A DNA stretch of 17,343 nucleotides from CAZEQD01 sp964514305 (GTDB lineage Bacteria; Acidobacteriota; Aminicenantia; Aminicenantales; Aminicenantaceae): the NCBI GenBank assembly GCA_964514305.1, contig CAZEQD010000042.1:1-17343 (forward strand), in the 5' to 3' direction. Each line of letters begins with the position of its first letter. Position 1 is the first letter of the stretch. Under the pieces are notes generated by a model. It was not told the DNA's origin and made no database searches. It saw only the letters and a program-made list of their open reading frames with translations. The position numbers and the translations under genes are program-made. Shown piece after piece: positions 1 to 6,012 of this stretch.

Positions 1-139
1 GTCTCCACATTTGACTTTTCTTAGTAAATCTGAGGAAGAATAGAAGATGGAGATGGCTAAAATGTAAAAAAGAAAAAAGCAGATTAGACAAGTTCCAGCA
101 GTCCTTATTTTCAAATGTCAAAAGTGGAGACCTGACCCC
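1..139. repeat. GGGGTCAG-tipped inverted-repeat element A, left tip outside window
   Basis: Bases 1-19 and 113-131 are inverted copies of each other with two mismatches (both begin or end in GTCTCCAC). The right arm is followed by CTGACCCC up to base 139. Read from the right, the tip is GGGGTCAG followed by GTCTCCAC, so the left tip GGGGTCAG should lie in the eight bases just before the window. The interior is A-rich and has no reading frame of note. Tips of the same kind bound elements at 5507-5808 and 12671-12803. It looks like a small non-autonomous mobile repeat. A link to an IS200-like/REP-associated transposase is inference, since no transposase gene is in the window. Confidence 0.6.
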
Positions 140-148
140 TAGTACCCA

Positions 149-180
149 GGGGAAAGCTAAGACAAAATAGGGGCTGAGAG
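149..180 (-). pseudogene. 32-bp fragment nearly identical to part of the SEC-C gene
   Basis: These 32 bases match 1728-1759, inside the SEC-C gene, at 30 of 32 positions and on the same strand. Read on the minus strand they encode LSPYFVLAFPW, against LSPYFVRAFPG in the intact protein. Similarity stops at both edges. It starts nine bases after the end of repeat element A. It may be the last trace of a paralogous SEC-C gene, or a short duplication. Confidence 0.5.
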
Positions 181-212
181 TATAAAAAGATGGCTAACGT
201 CTTTCTTTATGA

Positions 213-890
213 GTGAGAAAGAAATTGATTATTGTCTCCAATATGGGTACAATTGTATTCAATATGAGTACAATAGCTTTTAATAATTTACTTAGAGATC
301 TATTAGGCAAGACGAGAAGTTCTATTTTAGCTTTACTTTACACTCATCCAGAAGAATCTTTCTATATGCGGGAGATATTCCGGAGGGCTAGCCTAAGCCC
401 TGGGTCAGGGCAAAGAGAATTAAAATGGTTGACTGAGAGAGGCCTTATCAAACGCAAAGTCAGTGGACATCAAGTTTATTATAAGGCTAATCAAGGATGT
501 CCGATTTTTAAAGAAATTAGGGAAATGATAACAAAAACAGTAGGCATAGGGGACGTATTGCGTTCAGGGTTGGCTTCAGTTAGGCCTAATATAAGGGTTG
601 CTCTTCTCTTTGGATCTGCACTCAGCGGCAAAGTAAATAGCGACAGCGATATTGACTTACTTATAGTGGGTAATATCACTTTTGCTGAAGTCGTGGAAAA
701 ATTGAGCCAAGCTCAAGAAGTATTAAACCGGGAAATCAATCCTCTTGTTTTCAGTCCTTCTGAGTTCAAGAGGAAGATAGCTAAAAGGGATCACTTTCTT
801 AGATCACTGTTAATAAAAGGTGAATTCCATTATTTAATCGGGGATAAAACTGAGCTTAAAAAATTGGCTGAAAAACGGCTGGCGAGTTGA
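213..890 (+). CDS. Winged helix-nucleotidyltransferase fusion, MntA-like antitoxin
   Basis: The protein has two parts. Residues about 24-95 resemble a winged-helix DNA-binding domain (KTRSSILALLYTHPEESFYMREI, then a wing near RKVSGHQVYY). Residues about 115-215 are a minimal nucleotidyltransferase with GS(134-135)-x10-D146-x-D148, the exact GSX10DXD signature of MntA-type antitoxins. A third acidic residue is not obvious; the usual region reads EINPLVFS. In type VII systems MntA AMPylates and silences its HEPN partner, and a HEPN gene overlaps the 3' end here. The added helix-turn-helix suggests self-regulation. The start is uncertain. GTG at 213 gives 225 aa, but the family core begins near residue 24, so ATG 243 or ATG 264 may be used. 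None has a clear ribosome binding site, and both ATGs lie inside a 21-bp-phased DNA repeat. Confidence 0.85.
   Translation: MRKKLIIVSNMGTIVFNMSTIAFNNLLRDLLGKTRSSILALLYTHPEESFYMREIFRRASLSPGSGQRELKWLTERGLIKRKVSGHQVYYKANQGCPIFKEIREMITKTVGIGDVLRSGLASVRPNIRVALLFGSALSGKVNSDSDIDLLIVGNITFAEVVEKLSQAQEVLNREINPLVFSPSEFKRKIAKRDHFLRSLLIKGEFHYLIGDKTELKKLAEKRLAS
239..274 (+). promoter_or_regulatory. Two 21-bp-phased direct repeats, candidate autoregulatory operator
   Basis: CAATATGGGTACAAT (239-253) and CAATATGAGTACAAT (260-274) differ at one base and are offset by 21 bp, two helical turns. The segment between includes the 10-bp palindrome TACAATTGTA (248-257). A TATAAA box at 181-186 lies upstream. The repeats overlap the first codons of the winged helix-nucleotidyltransferase gene, which makes them a natural binding site for its own protein. 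In that reading frame they also encode a seven-residue repeat (NMGTIVF, NMSTIAF), so a coding origin is possible. No binding evidence exists. Confidence 0.4.
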
Positions 891-1299
891 ACATCAAACA
901 AGCCCAGAAGAAATTAATGATCTCTTTTATTTGGCAGATCGCGATCTAAAAGATTGCCAAAATCCTGCGCTGAGTTCAGATTGGCCGCTTAATATTGCTT
1001 ATAACGCCGCCCTTCAATCAGCTAAAGCAGCCCTGGCTATAGCTGGCTATCGAGCCACAAGACAATCTCATCATTTTTGTCTAATTCAATCACTTAAATA
1101 CACCATCCATGCAGACTCCAAACTAATTTCTCAATTAGATATGTTTAGAAAGAAACGCAATATCAGTAAATATGAAAGAAGTGGATTTGTGTCTGAACAG
1201 GAAGTCAAAGAAATGATTTCTTTAGCTAAGAAGATAAGAAGTTTAGCTGAGGATTGGATTCGAAAAAAACACCCTTATTTTAAACTAAAAAAATCATAA
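850..1299 (+). CDS. HEPN-domain protein, putative toxin partner of the nucleotidyltransferase
   Basis: This small alpha-helical HEPN protein lies just downstream of, and overlaps, the nucleotidyltransferase gene, the standard layout of HEPN/MNT modules. The first common start codon is TTG 931 (122 aa). The same frame is open upstream to a stop at 835-837 and encodes KNWLKNGWRVEHQTSPEEI, which looks like the normal N terminus of this family. I therefore extend it to CTG 850 (149 aa), which has GGGGA at 840-844 five bases before it. The overlap would be 41 bp, which suggests translational coupling. The conserved core runs from LADRDLKDC to KKRNISKYE. The expected R-x4-6-H RNase motif reads R103-NISK-Y108, with Tyr in place of His. 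The protein may be a non-cleaving HEPN, or Tyr108 may be a modification site. The domain call is fairly sure; the start and activity are not. Confidence 0.75.
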   Translation: MSLKNWLKNGWRVEHQTSPEEINDLFYLADRDLKDCQNPALSSDWPLNIAYNAALQSAKAALAIAGYRATRQSHHFCLIQSLKYTIHADSKLISQLDMFRKKRNISKYERSGFVSEQEVKEMISLAKKIRSLAEDWIRKKHPYFKLKKS

Positions 1300-1349
1300 T
1301 AATTAATAGAACTTCTAGGTATTAACAAAAATCCGATTAAGTTAATGTT

Positions 1350-1361
1350 CAATTGTATTCA
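1350..1361 (+). repeat. Second copy of the 12-mer CAATTGTATTCA
   Basis: The same 12 bases occur at 250-261, in the operator-like repeat before the nucleotidyltransferase gene. This copy lies 50 bp after the HEPN stop, so the two copies bracket the gene pair. It sits in a 209-bp AT-rich gap between the HEPN gene and the end of the SEC-C gene, where I see no gene and no clear terminator. Confidence 0.3.
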
Positions 1362-1508
1362 TAATTATTGTTCTTATAATTGAGCCGTGGATTTAATGGC
1401 TAATATAAATCAGATCTTATCACTCCTCTTAGCAGATGATTATATTTTATCTTTAATCTTCGCATAAACTATTAGCAGAGTTTGGAAGACAGTGCTTCTC
1501 TAGTTTTC

Positions 1509-2534
1509 TCACACCTTCCAGAGAAAGAAATTATCAAAGAAATCGCTCGTCTTAACAATGAGATTGGATGGAAGAGGACCTATTTCTTTTTTTCGGGCAT
1601 CTATTAAACCAAAATAAGCACAGAACCTTTCCAGGAACCTAACCGAAAAACAGCGGGATACCTGCCTATAATATTCTTTTATGGCTTCAACTTCCCTCTT
1701 CTTTGGGCCAAACTCTTTGAATATACCGGGGAAAGCTCTGACAAAATAGGGGCTGAGAGAGATGTCTTCTATGAAGTTTCTGGCCTTTTTATGGAGAAGG
1801 AAGAGGGAGAAGAGAAATCCTTGTTGGATAATCCAGAAATAAAGGTATCCGTCCTGAAATGCCCAGTTAAATTTCAGGGCAAAGGTTCTTAAAAGTCTTA
1901 TATAATGCTCACTGGAAAGGCCGTTCTTTACTGCTTTTTTGCCTCTTGCCGTCAATTTGAAATAGCGCTTTTCCTTTTTTATCCAGCCACCCATTTTAAG
2001 AAGATGACGGAGAGAATGAACCTGAAGCGAGTCTTCTTCTGAACGGAAGCGGATAAATTTTTTCCATTCTGAATCATCGAGCTCTTCGAAAAGCTTTCTG
2101 GCAAACTCCCGGGGCAGATTCCCTTTGGCTGTCATCCTCAGCGGTTCTTCTTGGGAGAAGGCTTTCAGAAATCTCACGCTTTTTCTTACGACAGGAATAG
2201 ACTGGAATGTTTCCAGAGGAAGATCTTCATTGATCTGGACGATATCTGATGTTAAGGCAAGGGGGAAGTATAGCATACGATGAACCTGATCGGCTGAAAG
2301 CCCTAAAAAATCAGGATTGGGCTCTCTGTTTTTTCTCTGCATAAAATCATCTGTAAAGGCCTGGAGTGCTTCTTTCGAGTGGAAAGACCTTTTGTTTATT
2401 TCTTTTTTCAGCTCCTCATGGGCAGCCCGCAGCTCCTGCCGTCTGTCTGTGAAGTAATGCTTTTCAAGACAGCAATCTTCGTATTTTTTGCCTGAGCCAC
2501 AGGGACATAGACCTTCTTTTTTTCTCTTGGCCAA
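1509..2534 (-). CDS. SEC-C motif protein of unknown function
   Basis: A 341-aa protein, predicted cytoplasmic. It begins with a SEC-C zinc-binding motif at residues 10-22 (CPCGSGKKYEDCC), the module at the C terminus of SecA and in many otherwise unrelated proteins. Residues about 30-60 look like a charged helix. The remainder is mixed and basic, and I recognise no catalytic motif in it. A segment near residues 175-215 (LRHLLKMGGWIKKEKRYFKLTARG, given here only as a landmark by its start LRHLLKMG and end LTARG) has the look of a winged-helix wing. The start is TTG at 2532-2534, chosen because AAAGGAG lies just upstream at the right spacing. It is transcribed opposite to the flanking toxin-antitoxin-like pairs. 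A 32-bp near copy of an internal part lies at 149-180. The motif call is sure; the role is unknown. Confidence 0.8.
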   Translation of the reverse strand: MAKRKKEGLCPCGSGKKYEDCCLEKHYFTDRRQELRAAHEELKKEINKRSFHSKEALQAFTDDFMQRKNREPNPDFLGLSADQVHRMLYFPLALTSDIVQINEDLPLETFQSIPVVRKSVRFLKAFSQEEPLRMTAKGNLPREFARKLFEELDDSEWKKFIRFRSEEDSLQVHSLRHLLKMGGWIKKEKRYFKLTARGKKAVKNGLSSEHYIRLLRTFALKFNWAFQDGYLYFWIIQQGFLFSLFLLHKKARNFIEDISLSPYFVRAFPGIFKEFGPKKREVEAIKEYYRQVSRCFSVRFLERFCAYFGLIDARKKEIGPLPSNLIVKTSDFFDNFFLWKV

Positions 2535-2928
2535 TTTGTTCTCCTTTATGTTCGGCTAGGTTGAAATCTTTATTGGAATTATTTTCGGTACTCAAAACTA
2601 TCTGCATCCTCATTATAATCTCTTTCAGGATAATAGAACCCTAACTCATTTTCAAATTTTTATTAATCTGAAGCTTATTTAAGACAAACTTTTTTGCTAC
2701 TTAAGGGGATAAAAAAATGTTTGGATAAAGACCACTTAAATAAAATGATTTTCAAAAGCCTTTAAAATTCCTTACCTTTAAAAAAAATAGGTTAATATGT
2801 ATTTTGTCCCCAGTTTTTGCGGCCTCCTGGATGTCAGAAATTGTCCCCCAAAGAAAGATACCTCACATATTTTCCGTCCGAAGCTTTATATTGTTTAAGA
2901 TTAATTAAATCCATGTTAAAATACAATA
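2535..2928. other. 394-bp AT-rich gap between divergent genes
   Basis: The gap carries the SEC-C ribosome binding site at its left end and the AbiEii-like gene start at its right end. On the minus strand 2579-2659 is an open run of 26 codons, ending at a TAA, that encodes an acidic, aromatic peptide (FYYPERDYNEDADSFEYR). It could be the tail of a lost gene. TTGTCCCC occurs at 2804-2811 and again at 2841-2848, with a GC-richer block between them in AT-rich surroundings. This may be a remnant of another short repeat. No RNA gene is visible. Confidence 0.5.
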
Positions 2929-3597
2929 GTGCACATAATAGAGACATTTTCCAGGCTTGAGCACCTCCTCATTCAGCTTGTAGAGAGTAAGGTTCTTCCT
3001 GACGATAGCTATCTGGCTGGAGGAACTGCTGTCTATTTTTATTTTCCTCACAGGATATCTGTAGACCTCGATTTTTTTACCCAGAAACCATTTATGGCTG
3101 AGGCCTTGCTTTTTAAAATAAGAAAGCTCATCAAGGAGACAAAGGTCGAAATTCTCGAAAAGGATACTCTAATCGCTTACCTTTCTCCAGAGATAATAAA
3201 ATTTTCTCTTTTCTTTCTTCCTTACAAACTTCTCTCTCCCTTAAACTCCTACGAGCTAAAACCAGGTATAGCAATAGATCTTGCTTCTCTTGACGATATA
3301 GAGGCCATGAAAGCCATCGCCCTTGTCCAGAGAGGTTCAGCTAAAGATTTCGTTGATCTGTATTATTTATTGAAGGAGTCTGGCCACTCGTTTGAGGATT
3401 TATCCTTGATGGTTAGAAAAAAGTATGGCCTTGATAAAGAATATGATTATCATCTTAAAAAAGCCTTAGTCTATTTCGATGATGCTGAATTGGAGCTTGA
3501 GGCCATTTGGCTCTTTGGAGAGAAAGGGAGAGCCCGGAAAATATCGGCCGAGGATTGGGAGGAAATTAAAGACTTCTTTATAAGGTTATGCCGATGA
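2929..3597 (+). CDS. AbiEii/AbiGii-type nucleotidyltransferase, putative toxin
   Basis: A 222-aa protein matching the AbiEii/DUF1814 nucleotidyltransferase family. Motif I is LAGGTAVYFYF...RISVDLDFF, with GGT at 31-33 and the D-x-D of DLDFF at 46-50. The second conserved block is about 121-148 (DDIEAMKAIALVQRG, then KDFVDLYYLL), containing the usual lysine and acidic residues. Characterised relatives are toxins of type IV toxin-antitoxin or abortive-infection systems that transfer nucleotides to RNA; the activity of this copy is inferred. GTG 2929 is the only normal start after an in-frame stop at 2917-2919. No ribosome binding site precedes it. A TAAAAT box at 2917-2922 is close enough to suggest a leaderless message. 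The partner gene overlaps its stop by four bases. Confidence 0.85.
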   Translation: MHIIETFSRLEHLLIQLVESKVLPDDSYLAGGTAVYFYFPHRISVDLDFFTQKPFMAEALLFKIRKLIKETKVEILEKDTLIAYLSPEIIKFSLFFLPYKLLSPLNSYELKPGIAIDLASLDDIEAMKAIALVQRGSAKDFVDLYYLLKESGHSFEDLSLMVRKKYGLDKEYDYHLKKALVYFDDAELELEAIWLFGEKGRARKISAEDWEEIKDFFIRLCR

Positions 3598-3857
3598 GAA
3601 GGGAACTTTTCTGGGATAGGGATGTACGGAATCTTGATCCGGAGACAGAAATCGAACGAGCTATAAATTTCGGGGGCTTTGATTATATAGCCGAAGTCCA
3701 GAAAAAATACGGTTTAGAAAAATTCATTGAAGTCTTGATGAAAAATAGAAACCTCAGTAAAAGAGCAGTTAATTACTGGTGTTTGGTGCTCGGGCTCAAC
3801 CGGGAAAAAACTGCTGTTTTTTTGGATAAAACTAGGGTTTGGTTTCCCTTTAAATAA
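3594..3857 (+). CDS. Small DUF6922-like protein, putative antitoxin of the AbiEii-like toxin
   Basis: An 87-aa protein beginning MRRELFWDRDVRNLDPETEI and ending near a conserved-looking RNLSKRAVNYW segment (about 60-70). The pattern ...LFWD.D...LDPE... followed by ...L..RA.N.W matches my recollection of DUF6922-type small proteins found next to AbiEii-like nucleotidyltransferases. I choose ATG 3594 over ATG 3588. AAGG at 3582-3585 is eight bases before 3594 but only two before 3588. The 3594 start also makes an ATGA overlap with the stop of the upstream gene, typical of translational coupling. The family assignment comes from memory of the pattern and needs a profile search; an antitoxin role is inferred from position. 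Confidence 0.7.
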   Translation: MRRELFWDRDVRNLDPETEIERAINFGGFDYIAEVQKKYGLEKFIEVLMKNRNLSKRAVNYWCLVLGLNREKTAVFLDKTRVWFPFK

Positions 3858-3962
3858 AAAATCCCTTAATAGTCAAAGGCGGAGCTATTTTATCTAAGCT
3901 TGTGTTATTAATAGATTTCAAAGAAATGTCGTATTTTGTCGTTTTTTGCCGCATTATTTTTG

Positions 3963-3992
3963 TTGACATCTGATATTTTGTTTGGATAGGAT
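3963..3992 (+). promoter_or_regulatory. Sigma70-like promoter for the FG-GAP repeat protein
   Basis: TTGACA (3963-3968) is a perfect -35 box. TAGGAT (3987-3992) follows after 18 bp as the -10 box. The gene starts about 20 bp after the expected transcription start, preceded by AAGGAGG at 4007-4013. The gene is therefore probably expressed independently of the toxin-antitoxin-like genes upstream. Confidence 0.6.
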
Positions 3993-4018
3993 GTTAATGT
4001 ATTAAAAAGGAGGGAATG

Positions 4019-5413
4019 ATGAACAAAAGCTCCAAATTTAAATTACTTATCTTTCTAGTTATTTCTATTGTTATTTTAATTTATTTCAGTTTAAGCATTA
4101 TTCAAGCCCAGGTGAAAATTGAGGGAAAGCCTGATAAGCCGCCAGGCAAAAATAAACACCCATGCAACAACAATGGTAACTGTGAAGGGGAAGAATATAA
4201 TTGGAGGGAGAGTCAGGATAGCCAACCTTGTGATGATTGTTTACCTCAGAACTACGGCAATTTGATAATTAACCAAGACACGCTTCAAATAGTAACCGCG
4301 TTTAATGGTAATCAAATTTACCAGTATAAATATGATCCTGATCCTATTAATAATTATAATTATAGAGTAAGCTGGGCGAGCAGTGTAACCCCTGCTAATG
4401 GCTGTGCAACGGTAATTGGGGATGTAGATAATGATGGTCAAAAAGAGATAATAACCGCAGTAAGTTACATGGTTGGCGAAAGAAAGAGAGGACGCAATAA
4501 AAGTAATACTTATAACCACAAAATTTATATTTTTGAAGATGAAGATGGCTGTCCAGATGGCTTGCCTACTTGGACCAGTCGTGAACTAGGAGAGTTAAAA
4601 GATTGGATAAGACAAGCGGTTATTGAAGATGTCGACAATGATAGACAGAAAGAAATTGTCATGATTACCTGGCATGATATAATAGTCTACCAGATAAATT
4701 GGGATGGCCTTGGTTATAATTTGGAGCCCGAATACCAAGATGCATTTCCAAAATATGATGATACTATTTTTAGTTTAGATGTTGGAGACGCAGATAACGA
4801 TTCTAAGAATGAGTTAGTTCTGGCCATGTTTAATATAGGAGCACCGATAATCTGGAAATATGATGATCAAAATAAGAAGTGGATAGAAACTATAGCTGAG
4901 CCGATTAATGTTTTGAACCCAGATATATCATTTTTAGGTATTGATGTGGTAAAAGTTAGAGATGTAGATAATGATCCTCTTAATGAAATAATTGCAGGAG
5001 GGAATAACAACACGCTGATGATATGGAAATGGGAAAATGATGAATCTAAAGGAAAGCATGCGTATAAAAGCAAATTTATCAGTGATTTTTTAGAAGGTTT
5101 TACCCAAGGAGTTGATGCTGGAGATGTTGATGGAGATGGCCAAAACGAAGTGGTAGTGGCCACTTCAGGTACTACGGAGGGGACTAATTATCTTCATATA
5201 TTTAAATATATTGATGGAGTATATGAAATTGTAAATTCTTTAGAGCGAAATGACATGGAATTTTGGGTTAAAGTTAAAGATATAGATAATGATGGAAAGG
5301 CAGAAATTGTTTCTTCAACCCAGGGGATAACAATTTATGAATATGATGATTCAGGGGAGTTGAAAAAAACATATAATTGTGCATTTGCTGGTATTAATAT
5401 AGATGTAAATTAA
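4019..5413 (+). CDS. Secreted FG-GAP/VCBS-repeat beta-propeller protein
   Basis: A 464-aa exported protein. Residues about 7-30 are a hydrophobic signal segment ending near IIQAQ. A four-cysteine patch follows at about 49-75 (CNNNGNCEGEE...C..C), resembling short Cys-rich N-G-x-C-E-x-G-E segments in secreted proteins. Six repeats with the calcium-binding D-x-D-x-D pattern follow (GDVDNDGQKEI, EDVDNDRQKEI, GDADNDSKNEL, RDVDNDPLNEI, GDVDGDGQNEV, KDIDNDGKAEI), spaced 52-69 residues. That is one blade each of an integrin-like propeller. No catalytic residues are evident; binding to a surface or polysaccharide is a guess. ATG 4019 is preferred to ATG 4016 because it is five bases from AAGGAGG. It has its own promoter and lies between the accessory islet and a repeat element. 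Confidence 0.85.
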   Translation: MNKSSKFKLLIFLVISIVILIYFSLSIIQAQVKIEGKPDKPPGKNKHPCNNNGNCEGEEYNWRESQDSQPCDDCLPQNYGNLIINQDTLQIVTAFNGNQIYQYKYDPDPINNYNYRVSWASSVTPANGCATVIGDVDNDGQKEIITAVSYMVGERKRGRNKSNTYNHKIYIFEDEDGCPDGLPTWTSRELGELKDWIRQAVIEDVDNDRQKEIVMITWHDIIVYQINWDGLGYNLEPEYQDAFPKYDDTIFSLDVGDADNDSKNELVLAMFNIGAPIIWKYDDQNKKWIETIAEPINVLNPDISFLGIDVVKVRDVDNDPLNEIIAGGNNNTLMIWKWENDESKGKHAYKSKFISDFLEGFTQGVDAGDVDGDGQNEVVVATSGTTEGTNYLHIFKYIDGVYEIVNSLERNDMEFWVKVKDIDNDGKAEIVSSTQGITIYEYDDSGELKKTYNCAFAGINIDVN

Positions 5414-5506
5414 GGAAGAATAGGTATCAGAAGCAGGAAGAATCAGCAAAGCCACAAGCAGTAAAACCACCAAATCCCAAGGCCAAGCAGGGCCACAAGA
5501 GGCCAA

Positions 5507-5808
5507 GGGGTCAGACCGATTTATCTTATTGGAATTAAATAAGGTAGAATATATATCTAAGCATTTTTAATACTTGGAATGTCGTTTTTTAGCTAAAAAA
5601 AAGGCTGTAAGCTTTATTAGCTTTGCTTCAGAAATGAAAATCGTGTCTTTAAATTTGAATTTAGGTATAGTAGCTGTTGGCTTTGAGCCGTAGATTAGCC
5701 CTCTTTATAGAGGCTTTTTTGGCCCTAAAAAAGCGAATTAAGAGCAAAAATTAAGCAGATTTGTTTGATATCTAATTTAATATATTTAATTTAAATCGGT
5801 CTGACCCC
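5507..5808. repeat. GGGGTCAG-tipped inverted-repeat element B (302 bp)
   Basis: The tips are perfect 17-bp inverted repeats: GGGGTCAGACCGATTTA at 5507-5523 and its complement at 5792-5808. The AT-rich interior holds a perfect 16-bp palindrome TTTTTTAGCTAAAAAA (5585-5600) and a terminator-like hairpin (5697-5720). No transposase or other ORF is inside. The first eight bases of the tip are shared with elements A and C; the rest differs. Confidence 0.65.
5697..5720 (+). terminator. Rho-independent terminator-like hairpin inside element B
   Basis: AGCCCTCT and AGAGGCT pair around a TTAT loop with one bulged C, followed by a run of six T. It lies 284 bp after the FG-GAP stop, so it may end that transcript or belong to the repeat element itself. 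Confidence 0.5.
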
Positions 5809-5949
5809 CCCTTTGGATAGATTTGGACCCTTTAGACCCCCCTTTAGACCTTTTACAGCCGTCCCTTTTGGTAAATGATTGATACATCTCTTTTCTATTT
5901 TTTATTTTCATTTTTTTCCCCTTAAGAGATTGAAATTTCTTAAGGCTTG

Positions 5950-6012
5950 GATTAAGCTTAAAAAATCAATGATTGAGCTTAAGGACTCAAAGACTAAGCC
6001 TAAAAGGCTAAA
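5950..6012 (+). repeat. Three imperfect 21-bp tandem repeats before the Vps10-like gene
   Basis: Units at 5950-5970, 5971-5991 and 5992-6012 share the form GAYTRAGCYTAA followed by a variable tail. Units 1 and 2 agree at 16 of 21 positions; unit 3 is more diverged. They end about 40 bp before the start codon at 6052. A regulatory role or simple slippage decay are both possible. Confidence 0.4.

Noticed and set aside
856..866. A6 run as a programmed frameshift site fusing the nucleotidyltransferase to the HEPN protein
   Set aside because: Reaching the HEPN frame would need a +1 or -2 shift, which this motif does not favour; separate overlapping genes are the usual arrangement.
1396..1467. A 23-codon frame MANINQILSLLLADDYILSL... 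after the HEPN gene
   Set aside because: It has no ribosome binding site and is too short to separate from chance in AT-rich DNA; it could be a truncated gene start but nothing supports that.
1381..5694. Shared word TGAGCCGT followed by a similar GATT at 1381 and 5684
   Set aside because: The match is short, with no surrounding similarity and no shared context; probably chance.
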